Shown here one piece after another: positions 8,046-18,030 of a stretch of 64,000 bases of DNA (positions within the stretch are counted from its first letter, which is position 1; the number at the start of each line of letters is the position of its first letter). The stretch covers positions 1-64,000 of the forward strand of contig NC_018255.1 in the NCBI RefSeq assembly GCF_000227135.1, in the 5' to 3' direction. The notes under the pieces are model-generated. The model saw nothing but the letters and a program-made list of their open reading frames with translations. It was not told the origin of the DNA and made no database searches. The position numbers and the translations under genes were made by a program. This stretch comes from Leishmania donovani. Lineage: Eukaryota > Euglenozoa > Kinetoplastea > Trypanosomatida > Trypanosomatidae.

Positions 8046-10754
8046 ATGCCGCCTCCACCCAAAGGGCCGGTATCCGGCTTCGCAGCGGCGGCAAAGGTCC
8101 TTTTTGACTCTGCCCAGCGTGTTGGCGCAGTTCAGCCATTGGAGCACAGCACCAAGGAGTACGCGCAGCAGCTCAAGAAGATCCAGTCTCATAGCAAGAA
8201 GAGAGGAGGCTCTTTGGGTGGGGTTTCGTATAAGGTGGCGGAGTTTTTGGCGGCACAGCGACCACCCACTCCTCCGAAAGCTCCCTCTGGACTACTGAAG
8301 GAGCGGACGATCGCGAAGAAGGTGCCCCTCATTGAGATTCCTTCTATCCCAGCAAAGACGACTCCAGAGAAACATCCGGTCACGGAAAGAGAGACCCGCC
8401 CGCCGCTTGAGCTGCCTCCGAGCTTGAGATCGTTTGTTGCCACCAAGACGGAGCAGAGCACGGTGTCGGCGCCAGCGCCATCACCAACTCCTGTCGAGGA
8501 GGTGTTTATCACTGAAGACAAGCCCGTTTTCGAGGTTCGCCAGCAAGTGGCGCCACAGCCCGCACCGGAGGCTGTCGTCCAGACACCTGTTGTGTCTGCA
8601 GTACCTCAGGATGCTTTGTCACCTGCCCGCAAGGTGAAGCCGGTGATTAATATTCCCATAGCCGCGGCGGGCGCCGCCGTTTTAGAAACGGCGGGGGATG
8701 TAGCGGCTGGGGATTCTGCGCCGGACGTCGCGGTGGCGACGGCGACAGCAGGGTTCTCGGTGGATGTGTGGGAACAGCAGCGGGAGCGGGAGCTTGAGCG
8801 GCTGCAGAAAATGCAGGAGGAAGAGGAGCGGAGGCGCCTCACGCTGGCGCGAGAGCAGGAGCATCAAACGCTCGGCAAGGAGTGGGTGATGCGCCACACT
8901 TACAAAGTGTCCTTTGAGGCAGAACTCACTGTGGGCGGCAAGCTCTTGCGCGAGTTGTTTGCCGCAGATTCCGCTGCCGCTGCTCTTGCGACGTTTCGGA
9001 AAATGATCGATGCCGGCGCCCGGGCGTCAGCGCTGCTACCGGCCGGCCTTGCGTCTGTTGCCTACAGCATTCGTTCCGCGCACCCCGCCGAGCGGCTCGA
9101 CCTCAGGCGCGGTCTTCTCGACACTGTAGAGAAGGCGAAGCTTCCTGAACATGTGATGCGAAAGGCACACTTACTGGTCTCTGGCGGCACAGAGTTCTTG
9201 ACGGCGTTCGGCGCTTTGACGGAAGAGGAGAAGCAGCGCCTTGACAGCCGAATCATTCTGAAAGCACTCCAGATCCTCGTGTGGAATGAGCGGTGGGAAG
9301 AGGCGCTCAAGCTCGCCAAGGAAAGTCGCTCCAACTTCCGTAGCGGGAGCGAGGTGGTGGACCTGACCTTGCTGAGGGCAAGTCAGCTGTTAGAGGAGGG
9401 ACCCCGGAAAGAGGTTGTTGCCTACGCATCTCGGAGCCTCACGGAGAGCGGGCGCATGGGGGCGCGCGCGAAGCTTCTCATCGCTAGCGCCGAAAGGGGC
9501 ACGTATCGCCGTACGCTGCTGAGGCAGCTGACGGCGTCGTCGGATGTCGACGAGAGCGTCTACGCAGAGCTTATTCTGCGCTCGGACAAGAACCAGACAG
9601 AGGGGCTTTTGGCCGAGATGGCCACCAGGGGACTGAACAACGAAGATCCTGTGGTGCTTGGCGCTGTCGCGATGAAGACGCTCAACAGCGATGTACCGGC
9701 AGACGTCTTCAAGGAGATCCATCGACAAGTTGCTATGATTGGTCTCCTACCAATTCACATTCGCGTTGCTACGATGGCAGCCGCGCTGCATCCAACGGAG
9801 GAGGTGCTGCGGGAGGCGAGTGAAGTAGTGCAGATGGCCGCTCCAGGGGCTCGCGGCCCGGGCCTGCGCAAGCTGTTGCCGATTCTATACCGGCAGAACA
9901 TGGTAAAGGAGATTATTCAGTTGGCGGACTCGACAAACGAGTCGGTGCCCGTGGCGAAGCTGATGCCGCGTGCCGTGGCTTTTGTGAATGAAGCACTTCT
10001 GAAGGTAGGGCGTGAGCCGCTGAGTGATGTGCGTGTCAGCGACATTGGCTTCTCGCGCGTGAGCGAAGGCGCAGCTGCCAGCCCGTCCAGTAAGTTATAT
10101 GAGGAGACGGCAAGCGTGATTGCCGACATTTCTGGCCTGACGGAGAAGATGCTCCTCTATGCAAAAGAACGGCAGTGGCCCAAAGCACTAGGTGTTGTGA
10201 AGGGACTGCCAACAGTCATCAAGGCTGAGCCGTCAGCGGTGACTCTGCTTTACAATTGTGCCTTGGGCGCTGCGGTGGAATACCCAGAGACGGTCAAAGA
10301 TATCTACGCACTGATGGCTAATCGTAGGGTGAAAGTGAACGCGACAACGGTCAACACGGTGCTAAGTAGCCTAAGCAAGGCATCGTTGTGGCAGGAGGCC
10401 ATCGATTTCTTCGACACCACATCTCTCGAACAGCGAGACAACAATACTTATCTCGTGCGCTTTGCGCTGCTAGGAAAGCAGAATCTGTGGAAGCAGGCGA
10501 TTGAAGCCTACGACGAGACGCGTGCGGCCATCCCGAAACTGCCTGCTGCCATGTTTTCTCTCATCATCAGTACGACAAGCGGGCACGACTGGCACGCCAC
10601 TTTACGCATTTTTCAGGACATGCTGAGGTCGTACGGCTCTGGTGTGAAGGACAGCGTCGTTACACAGGTGATTCGCTGCCTGGAGAAGAACGGCAAGACA
10701 GCTGAGATTGCAAAGCTGGAAAAGGAGTTGGCAAAGCGGAAGAAGAAGAAGTAA
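8046..10754 (+). CDS. Large alpha-helical repeat protein, PPR-like C-terminus
   Basis: This protein has 902 residues. Residues 1-240 are Ala/Pro/Lys-rich and probably disordered. A charged coiled coil at about 240-280 is rich in Glu, Arg and Gln. From about 300 to the end it is built of repeated helix pairs. In the last 200 residues the pairs have the spacing and residues of pentatricopeptide-like repeats (for example NATTVNTVLSSLSKASLWQEA). The C-terminus is a Lys-rich tail. Kinetoplastid PPR proteins mostly work in mitochondrial RNA processing or the mitoribosome. No clear presequence is visible, so that location is an inference. The repeats are too degenerate to read an RNA code. An alternative is a TPR-like scaffold. 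Confidence 0.7.
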   Translation: MPPPPKGPVSGFAAAAKVLFDSAQRVGAVQPLEHSTKEYAQQLKKIQSHSKKRGGSLGGVSYKVAEFLAAQRPPTPPKAPSGLLKERTIAKKVPLIEIPSIPAKTTPEKHPVTERETRPPLELPPSLRSFVATKTEQSTVSAPAPSPTPVEEVFITEDKPVFEVRQQVAPQPAPEAVVQTPVVSAVPQDALSPARKVKPVINIPIAAAGAAVLETAGDVAAGDSAPDVAVATATAGFSVDVWEQQRERELERLQKMQEEEERRRLTLAREQEHQTLGKEWVMRHTYKVSFEAELTVGGKLLRELFAADSAAAALATFRKMIDAGARASALLPAGLASVAYSIRSAHPAERLDLRRGLLDTVEKAKLPEHVMRKAHLLVSGGTEFLTAFGALTEEEKQRLDSRIILKALQILVWNERWEEALKLAKESRSNFRSGSEVVDLTLLRASQLLEEGPRKEVVAYASRSLTESGRMGARAKLLIASAERGTYRRTLLRQLTASSDVDESVYAELILRSDKNQTEGLLAEMATRGLNNEDPVVLGAVAMKTLNSDVPADVFKEIHRQVAMIGLLPIHIRVATMAAALHPTEEVLREASEVVQMAAPGARGPGLRKLLPILYRQNMVKEIIQLADSTNESVPVAKLMPRAVAFVNEALLKVGREPLSDVRVSDIGFSRVSEGAAASPSSKLYEETASVIADISGLTEKMLLYAKERQWPKALGVVKGLPTVIKAEPSAVTLLYNCALGAAVEYPETVKDIYALMANRRVKVNATTVNTVLSSLSKASLWQEAIDFFDTTSLEQRDNNTYLVRFALLGKQNLWKQAIEAYDETRAAIPKLPAAMFSLIISTTSGHDWHATLRIFQDMLRSYGSGVKDSVVTQVIRCLEKNGKTAEIAKLEKELAKRKKKK

Positions 10755-11495
10755 GTCTCTTCGCTGTGATGGAGGTTCGGCTGCGTTTCGACGCGCTCAG
10801 GGGTCACGAAGCTCATCACATGTGCTCCAGTGGTTTGGTGTGTGTGCATGATTGCCAAATCGTCGTTTTCGCACATTGCAGCGAGGTTTTTTATTTCCGC
10901 TTTGTTGATGCGTGCGTCATCCTCGCTGTTTTCCTTCGACATATGTTGGGAGCTCCCTGTCCTCTCTTACGATACGATAGGATAAAAACGAACTGGTTAT
11001 TGGTGACGCGGCGATGATATACTGTTCTATGTGGTGTGAGCACACCAGGCAGCTGAATATTTTTCTGAGGTGGTGCGCAGCTGATTCTTCTGAAGGCGAA
11101 GAAGTGGCGTGAAGGGTAGCTGAAGTGATGGAGGTTGCGCTTGCTCTCGCTGCTTCACCCACTATCACACAACGTTGCGCGTGCTGTGCGTATACCTGAG
11201 TGTGTGTTCATGGGGTGAATTGTTGCTCATTACTGCATCTCCCCCTCGGCACATTGTTGGTTGCCATTCAATGCTGTTTTGTTTGCTTTCGTCACCACCT
11301 TCACCTTTTCTTCTCACCTATCCCGTTCTCCTTTTCCGTTTTTTTTTTTTGTATTGTTCGACCGTTCTCACATGGGTGCGTAATTGGTTTGCGTGTGTGT
11401 GGGTGTGCCGGCTCAGAGTGGAATGAATTACTTGAGAAAGTGAGGAGGTGCCTTCAAAGTTACTTAGAGTATCAGCAGCGTCCCTAGACTTGAAA
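10755..11495. other. Intergenic spacer, splice acceptor for DRC2
   Basis: No gene is seen. A long pyrimidine tract at about 11281-11352 with a T run precedes AG at 11415-11416, eighty bases before the ATG at 11496. Confidence 0.45.
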
Positions 11496-13034
11496 ATGCC
11501 GGTTGTCAAGAAGGGTTCCAAGAGAGGCGCCCGGAAGAAGATTCTTAGCGGTGTCGAGCTCGAGCGGATGCGTGCGGAGGAGTCGGAAAGACGGTGCCGG
11601 CAGCTGATGTTGTTGCAAAGTCGCCTGCGCGAGGTTGTCGCGGAAGAGAGGGAGATGTCCAATGCCGTCTCTGGCGCCATTGATGCCCGGTGGATGCGCT
11701 TTCTGCGTGAATGCAAACAGCGGGAGCTTGTGGCCGAAATCGAAGTACTGCGGCGAACGTTTGAGGCGACGCTCGACAGAAAGGAGGGCTTTTCCACGAC
11801 GCTTCTAGAGGAGCTGAGTGTGGCGGAGGAGCAGTGCAGACACGCTTTTCGTTCTCACATGGACGTTGTCAGCTCTCTGCTTCAGCTGCACGCGGAGCGC
11901 ACGAAGGACCTGGAGGCAGATCTCGATGCCAACGTCGCGGAGATGCAGCAAGACTTCGAGTATGAGAGGGCCGAGCTGGAACTGAAGCACATGATTGAGA
12001 TGGACGACCTGCGGCTGATTCTGGACAACATGGCGGCCGAGGCGGAGATGTTGGAGAAGAGGCTGCAGGAGGAAACGTCTGAGGGTCACGAAACGGCTGC
12101 CGAGAAGATGGACGAGGCAATGAGGGAGATGGAAGCAGACCTTAACAAGGTTGAGGATGGTCTCCGTGGCGAGCTGGACTCACGCTACAAGAAGTTCATG
12201 TCCACCGCGCAGGCAAACATGAAGGAGTACACAGCGAAGTGTAAGGAGGACCAGGAGACGACGGAGCGCATTGCTGCCCAGTTGCGCAAGATCGAAAAAC
12301 TGCAAAACAGCGTCTCCTCGTGGCGCACCAACATTGCTCGTAACGCGAAAGAGTGGGAGGGTCGCAACGCAGCTATCGAGGCCGAACGAGACGCAACACT
12401 GAGCCACCTGAAGAAACTGAAGGATAAGATGCAACGGTGGAGGGAGATGCAATCTAAAGCACTCGTCGAACTTGTGAAGGAGGCGAACGCGACGGAGGAG
12501 GCGCTGCAGGCGACTTCGAAGCGAGCCGTGCGTCTTCTGCGGCTAGTGGAACTGTGCAAGCCGATGGAGACGGAGCGGGAGCAGGTGCTCTTGCACGAGG
12601 CGAACATTTCATCTGCAGCAGTGGAAGCGGAAACAAAGCGGCGTGTTGCCGCTGAGGGCTCTGTGAACGCACAGGATGATGTCCTGTCAGGCGTCGACGC
12701 TGCACCGGCTGCGAATGAGCAGTGGCTGTCGCTGGACCGCTTCTGGGTGAAGCACAACAAGGTGGTGCTGGATAATGCGGCGTTGACGCAGGAGCGCTTT
12801 CTTTTGCAAGAGGAGAATCGAGTATTGCAGGAGGTTCTCAAGCAGTACTTAGATGACGTTTCCGTTAGCGATCAGGTGATGCGTCAGAGCAACACCCTTC
12901 TTCTCACACAGGCAGCCAACCGCAACGTTGTCCAGGCCGCCAACGCGGGCGACAGTAGCGTCGTAAGAGGCTACAACGTCATCGAAGGAAACAAATTCGT
13001 AAACGACCAGAGTCGTCAAGTCGTCAATCATTAG
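11496..13034 (+). CDS. DRC2: Dynein regulatory complex protein 2 (CCDC65 family)
   Basis: This 512-residue protein is almost entirely coiled coil. The N-terminus is basic (KKGSKRGARKK). The diagnostic C-terminal block of the DRC2/CCDC65 family is at about 422-470: LDRFWVKHNKVVLDNAALTQ, then a leucine-zipper-like stretch leading to LKQYLDDVSVSDQVM. This corresponds to the conserved LLKQYLDGISVNDEVL of animal DRC2. DRC2 pairs with DRC1 as the backbone of the nexin-dynein regulatory complex that links axonemal outer doublets and controls flagellar beating. The first 400 residues fit the DRC1/DRC2-type rod (RWMRFLRECK near 67). The last 45 residues are Asn/Gln-rich and unconserved. The start is the ATG just after the splice acceptor. 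Confidence 0.9.
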   Translation: MPVVKKGSKRGARKKILSGVELERMRAEESERRCRQLMLLQSRLREVVAEEREMSNAVSGAIDARWMRFLRECKQRELVAEIEVLRRTFEATLDRKEGFSTTLLEELSVAEEQCRHAFRSHMDVVSSLLQLHAERTKDLEADLDANVAEMQQDFEYERAELELKHMIEMDDLRLILDNMAAEAEMLEKRLQEETSEGHETAAEKMDEAMREMEADLNKVEDGLRGELDSRYKKFMSTAQANMKEYTAKCKEDQETTERIAAQLRKIEKLQNSVSSWRTNIARNAKEWEGRNAAIEAERDATLSHLKKLKDKMQRWREMQSKALVELVKEANATEEALQATSKRAVRLLRLVELCKPMETEREQVLLHEANISSAAVEAETKRRVAAEGSVNAQDDVLSGVDAAPAANEQWLSLDRFWVKHNKVVLDNAALTQERFLLQEENRVLQEVLKQYLDDVSVSDQVMRQSNTLLLTQAANRNVVQAANAGDSSVVRGYNVIEGNKFVNDQSRQVVNH

Positions 13035-13814
13035 TCACTAGTGAGAGTCTCCCGCTAGTTGGAAAGGAGATGGTGAAGGAAAACGAGACAGAGTTTCCTC
13101 GTCGGGGTGCTGTTATCGGATCTGTCTACATGGAACTCCGTCTGCTCGTGTTCCCCCTTGCACTTATTTTTTTGTGTGTGTGTGAGGAGGGAGCTTTGCG
13201 TGTGAAGCCCTGACGGCCCGTGTGGGCGATGTAAAGAGGGCCACGCTGACGCTGTGCGTGCGATATCTGGTAGCACGCTGCTTTGTTCTTTGCTTTGGAT
13301 GTATAGCTCCATTGTCAGCTCTAGTTTCTTCAAAGTATAAAACGACTAAAGGCAATAGACGCTGCGCATGCGCAGAAGGAACTCCTGCGGCTTCTCATGG
13401 CCTTCTCTGGACTTTTTCTCGGATGCCGTGCTATAGCAGAGCATGGAAAAAAACTTGTGTATATTGTGCACGAGACGACAGTAGCGGCGAGTCGGTATAC
13501 TGGCTTCGACCCTGCTGTGACCTCGTGAGGTACGTTGAGCGCCATTTGGACAGCTCAATCGCTTCCCGCTTCTCTATACTCTTGTTGCTGTTCACTGGTG
13601 TTTTCGTTCGATGGATGCGTGCGTTTTCGGTCTTAGTTTCCCCCACCATTTCAGTGCGTTGTTCCCCTGCCCCCTTCGTTTTCAGTCTCAATCCCACGGT
13701 TACTCTCGCTAGTTTTTTTCGTGTGTGTGTGAGGGTTCTGGTTAAGACGGACTGTGAAACACCCGATTTGGCCGCCAGTTTGTTGCAACTCCTCTTCTGC
13801 TCTTTGGCGCCCCA
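13035..13814. other. Intergenic spacer
   Basis: No gene is supported. Pyrimidine-rich stretches occur at about 13565-13600 and 13672-13722. Open frames here on both strands (for example a 255-codon minus frame reaching into the next gene) are GC-driven shadows. Confidence 0.4.
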
Positions 13815-15272
13815 ATGCGCCGCCTGGGCCGACGTACACTCACCTCGCTGGCGCTGACTGCTGCTCGCCGATGGATTGAATCGCAGGAGCCGTGCACGGC
13901 AGAGGCAATTCGCGAATTGTTGCAGCAGGCGGAAAAGGAGCAAGAGAGGCGTGAGCTCGCTGTCGACCAGCGCAAGGTGGTGTTTACCGCCGCCAGCAGC
14001 GGGGACCATCATGCACGCATCGCTGCCGCTGAAACGTTCGACGTGGCGGCGGCGGGGCTTCCGCGGCCGCCAAACTTTTGCTACATGAACGTTTCGGTGG
14101 ACTTCGCCTGTATGGTGGATGCACCGGAGGTCGTCTGGTTCAACATGTGCAAGGCGAATGGCTTCACCCCGTCCTCGGTGAAGGCTGGCTCCGTGCACAT
14201 GCTAGGAGGAATGGTGTGCCATCAGCGCCTAGGCGGGGGGTACATTCAAGTGATTCTCGGCTGCATTCCAGACTTGGAAACGGACTCATTCACGTTCGAT
14301 GCTGTTCCGGATAAGGACGAGATCGCGGCGGCAGGCCGAGCGCCGCCAGCGGTGGCATTTGCTATGCTCGACGCTGGTCTTACACTCCAGTACGAGCAGG
14401 TTCTCTCAGCGCACCTCAGCAGTCTCAGCAGCTCGCTCGGCAAGGAATGCCCTTTGGTTGGTGGACTCTACCCTCCTGTTGGCAGTGTGATCGGTGGAGG
14501 AGATCCGAGCGGCAAGCTTGAGGACTCGATCTTTTTCATCAACGACCGTGTTTATAGAGGCAGTGCGGCTGCGGTTGTGCTGCGTAGCAAGCTGTTGAAG
14601 GCACACGCGGCGAGTGTGGTTCCGTCGATTTCACTCGGCAGCGCTAGTGTAACTGATGTAGCGTGCGAGGGTGGTGTTGCGACGGTACGGGCGCTGAACA
14701 ACCGGCCTGCCATGGAGGTTGTCAAAGAGGTGTACTCGCTGCCTGAGATTGCTGAGAAGCCGAGCAAGGTGTTCCTTGGCCTGCGACATGGCGACGTGCA
14801 TGTGCCGGTCTCGTTCGTGGGGCATCCGGACAGCGGTGAGCTCAGCTGTACTCTTCCTCCTGGAATCTCTCTAGTCCAGAGCGATACTGTTGATTTCCTC
14901 GTAGATGACGTAGAACTGGACACGGAAATGGCCGCCAGCCTCTTGATCAACATGGAAAAACGCATTGCGCCAATATTTGTCGAGAAGGACATCAATGTTG
15001 CGCGCGAGGCGCGTCGTAACATTGTGGCATCCTCTACGGCGGCGTTTCACTTCTCCCACGGCGGACTGAATACCATCGCCAAACCGGAAATCCCCGCCGT
15101 TAGCTTGGGCAGCGCTGGTGCGATCTTTGCGCCATCAATTTTGCAGCGCTGCGTGGGCCGCTCGTGCCCGAACGCTGGCTTCTTCTCGCCCGGCCAGGTG
15201 GCGACAGTAGCAGATCTCACGTCCATCTTTCCGCGGTCTAGCACTTACTGCTTTATGCAGGGAACGGAGTAG
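13815..15272 (+). CDS. FIST-domain protein, probably mitochondrial
   Basis: This protein has 485 residues. The N-terminus (MRRLGRRTLTSL) is Arg/Ser/Thr/Leu-rich and lacks acids, as in a mitochondrial presequence. The body follows the two-part FIST architecture: an N-terminal part with the Gly-rich VGGLYPPVGSVIGGG at about 213-227, and a C-terminal FIST_C-like part with NNRPAMEVVKEV near 295. It ends near 480 with a Gly/Pro and PNAGFFSPGQ segment similar to the signature near the end of bacterial and plant FIST proteins. FIST domains were proposed as small-ligand sensors in bacteria; in eukaryotes they occur in FBXO22-like proteins. No F-box is visible here. Ligand and role are unknown. Confidence 0.75.
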   Translation: MRRLGRRTLTSLALTAARRWIESQEPCTAEAIRELLQQAEKEQERRELAVDQRKVVFTAASSGDHHARIAAAETFDVAAAGLPRPPNFCYMNVSVDFACMVDAPEVVWFNMCKANGFTPSSVKAGSVHMLGGMVCHQRLGGGYIQVILGCIPDLETDSFTFDAVPDKDEIAAAGRAPPAVAFAMLDAGLTLQYEQVLSAHLSSLSSSLGKECPLVGGLYPPVGSVIGGGDPSGKLEDSIFFINDRVYRGSAAAVVLRSKLLKAHAASVVPSISLGSASVTDVACEGGVATVRALNNRPAMEVVKEVYSLPEIAEKPSKVFLGLRHGDVHVPVSFVGHPDSGELSCTLPPGISLVQSDTVDFLVDDVELDTEMAASLLINMEKRIAPIFVEKDINVAREARRNIVASSTAAFHFSHGGLNTIAKPEIPAVSLGSAGAIFAPSILQRCVGRSCPNAGFFSPGQVATVADLTSIFPRSSTYCFMQGTE

Positions 15273-15836
15273 GGCAGGCTATGTCGCATGTGCGCGCGTG
15301 TATGTGGTGGTTTGTGGGGCAGTTGCTGCTCAAGAAGGAAGCACATGACTTAGCTCTGACCTACTGACATGTGGACTTTCAGGTAGTTTGCTCCTGTTTC
15401 CACTCTGGTATTCGTCTGTCTTCACAGGTGGCCATCGACTTAAAAATTATGCTTTATGTAGTCGAGGGGCTATGCATGGTGGTGTTAGCATGGCGAGCGC
15501 TTGCTTCTCTTCCAGGGCCTCTCTGACACGTAGCAGCGGCTGTTATACTTGCTCTGTTTCAGTCGAGGCTGGCCGACCTTTCGCTTCATTCGAGCCCGCG
15601 AAGAGGCTGTGTGTGACGGACCTGGAGGTGGACTGACGAATCTCCATGCCTCTTGTGGCCGGCCCTTCCACAGCGGCGAACACGGTTGCATGCTTTCGTC
15701 TCTTCTAACGTCTACGTGCAGCTTGCTTTTTGTGTTTCCTCCTCACTTCGATTCTTCCACGGAGCACGACGGTGCTCGCACACACAAAAACTGATTTCCT
15801 TTCGGCGATTGTACCCGGGACCCGCGTCACGCACAT
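15273..15836. other. Intergenic spacer
   Basis: No gene is seen. The pyrimidine tract at about 15722-15758 followed by AG at 15763-15764 is a likely splice acceptor for the gene starting at 15837. Confidence 0.4.
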
Positions 15837-17411
15837 ATGGTAGGTATGTCTTCCTCTAGAATCCATGAATTGAGGCGATCGGCCTCCAGCATCGCGACCG
15901 AGCTCTGGTCTCCTGATGAATTGTACAAGGCCGATCCCCAGGTCGATAGTTTGCAGCCGATTTTGAAGACGCTTGAAGTGGACTCCGATCGATTTTACGC
16001 GTTCCGTCTCTCACTGGTGCTGGCGCCGTTTGAGGCTCTCGAGAGATACTGGGCCCCGCAGGGCGAGCGCACCGATCTTCTCGTCGATGACGGCGTCTTC
16101 GACGTGGCGTGCACGGAGATGCGGTGGGGTGGGCGAGCAGATGTGAGCACAACAGGCATCCTTGCTGAGCAGTGCAAGACAACCTCATGGTTCCGCTTCT
16201 CGAGCACACTCTCTCGGCGATTGTTTGTCGTCGATCGCTCCGCCGTGCACGTGCAGACCCTCGTTTCAGCGCTGCGCTACTCGTTCTCTCATCTCTTGTT
16301 TCCAGCGGACTCGGAGATGTGTGAGGGGACGTGCACTGTACTGTTCCAGTTCATTGTGCACCATTGGTCGAGGCTCTCTGGATTTCTTCCTTTGCTGTAC
16401 TTTCTTTTCGAAATGCAGGAGCGGGCCTTCTCGGCGTTTTACAAACATCTAGGTAGCCTTGCTCAGACGAGGGTGAACAGCGATATCGCTGCGTGTGACG
16501 CCCTGAAGCCGAAAAAGAGTGGCAAGATGTTCTCGTGGTTCTCCTCAAAGCCAAGGGAGGCGGAGCTTGGCGTGAACGACAGGCTGAAGATCATCGACAC
16601 TCTCAAGTCGATACTACCGCCGACGTTTGAGAAACGGTACATGCTTGCCCTCGTGAATCATGAGCACTTGGGAAAGATGCAGCTGTTCTGTCGCGAGTAT
16701 GTGGGCTCCCTGAAGGGAGAGGCATCCACGTATCAGGCGCTCGCGGAAGGATTCGCCATTCACCCGCTCACCTCGAGCCCTGTCAAGGAGTGGTACCCAA
16801 CGAGCGCTCTCGAAGCTGTGGCGAAAGAGAACGCTGCTATGAAGAAAACGATGACCTCGGTGCAGCGGTTTGCATTTCGCAAGAGCTCTCTCGTGAACGA
16901 GCTTGTTCTTCCGTATCTAAAGGATATATCGCAGTGCGAGTGGGAAATCGGCATCATCGCACACTCACTCGTGGCTTTCTACGAGGATGTGGTGATGCGT
17001 GCCAAGAGGGTAAGCGAAAACGCGATGCTGGTGTCTGGAGAGGTACCCCTGCCGCCGGGGTGTGAAGCTTCCACGCGTCCAGAGAGCCTGGAAAATGCCC
17101 GCGAGGTAAGTCAGAGGTTTACGTTGGAGTTCTCCAATATAAAGGAGCAGTTCGACGCGGAGGTAGCACATGCGGAAGCAGCGATCAAGACACGCACGAG
17201 GCGTCTCTGCATTCTCTGCGGGAGTGTCGTGAAGGCGATAGCCTCTTGCACGAACGCAGAGTACTACGAGGAGTACTTGTGTCCACTTGCCTCACCACTG
17301 CCTGATGAAGTCACCGACGACTACCTCGCGTCTCATCCACTCAAGGGGTGCCTTGGTGTCATGGAGGGGCAGGATGAGTTTACGTACACTATGGACCGTG
17401 AGGGTGCGTAA
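15837..17411 (+). CDS. Unrecognised protein, 524 aa, mainly helical
   Basis: I do not recognise this protein. Two ATGs (codons 1 and 4) are usable. The N-terminal 260 residues contain mixed strands and helices with hydrophobic helices at about 160-200 (FIVHHWSRLSGFLPLLYFLF). A basic patch (KPKKSGKMFSWFSSKP) lies near 222-240. The C-terminal 280 residues are long amphipathic helices with many Glu, Lys and Arg, ending in an acidic tail. The long charged helices and basic surface patch recall BAR or sorting-nexin-like membrane-binding proteins, but no PX signature is visible and this is only a suggestion. Coding bias, length and position between two strong genes make it a real gene. Confidence 0.7.
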   Translation: MVGMSSSRIHELRRSASSIATELWSPDELYKADPQVDSLQPILKTLEVDSDRFYAFRLSLVLAPFEALERYWAPQGERTDLLVDDGVFDVACTEMRWGGRADVSTTGILAEQCKTTSWFRFSSTLSRRLFVVDRSAVHVQTLVSALRYSFSHLLFPADSEMCEGTCTVLFQFIVHHWSRLSGFLPLLYFLFEMQERAFSAFYKHLGSLAQTRVNSDIAACDALKPKKSGKMFSWFSSKPREAELGVNDRLKIIDTLKSILPPTFEKRYMLALVNHEHLGKMQLFCREYVGSLKGEASTYQALAEGFAIHPLTSSPVKEWYPTSALEAVAKENAAMKKTMTSVQRFAFRKSSLVNELVLPYLKDISQCEWEIGIIAHSLVAFYEDVVMRAKRVSENAMLVSGEVPLPPGCEASTRPESLENAREVSQRFTLEFSNIKEQFDAEVAHAEAAIKTRTRRLCILCGSVVKAIASCTNAEYYEEYLCPLASPLPDEVTDDYLASHPLKGCLGVMEGQDEFTYTMDREGA

Positions 17412-18030
17412 ACGTAGCGAACCACTCGCTAGGAAAACGAACCAATGAAAGCAAGCCGTACCGCCTTTTTTTTGTTCCTTCGCTGATGGAAAACCCCGTC
17501 TGCTAGCTACAGCGATGCTGTCTCTCTCTTTCTCTGTCTTCATATTATTCATTCTCTTGCCTTGTTGCATTTGCATATGCAACTCATGTCGTCGGCGGGC
17601 GCACGACTCGGCTTCTACGTGGTGGCAGCATTCCCATGGCGTGCGCAAGATGCGCCGCAGATTCATGTTCTTGGCTTTTCTTCTCTGCATTGTGCCCCAT
17701 GTGTCCACTACGTGAAGAAATGCTTGGGAGGATGAAGCCGTTGCCCCTCTGTTCCCTCATCCCTTGCCTCCTCGCTTGACCGAAAGTAGTGAGCGTACAG
17801 GTGGAATTCGCATGCGCGCATTTCATGATCGTCACAGCTGCTAATACTACGTGGACCCTCTTTCCTTACTCTTATTCACCTCCGCTCCAACGATGGAACG
17901 GTTACGCACAACTATCAGCGCTGGATGAGCCGACGGAGATTTTAGTGTTGGGAGTGTTCCTGCGACTGACGCGCACACGCATATATACGCGCAACAAACA
18001 TTTCATGTAGAGCACATCGGCCCTCTCGTC
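17412..18030. other. Intergenic spacer
   Basis: No gene is seen. A pyrimidine tract at about 17518-17568 is strong; AG dinucleotides follow. The 5' UTR of the channel-like gene probably starts in the downstream half. Confidence 0.4.

Noticed and set aside
13431..14198. 255-codon minus-strand frame overlapping the FIST gene
   Set aside because: It is antisense to a well-supported coding region and its spacer; there is no domain.
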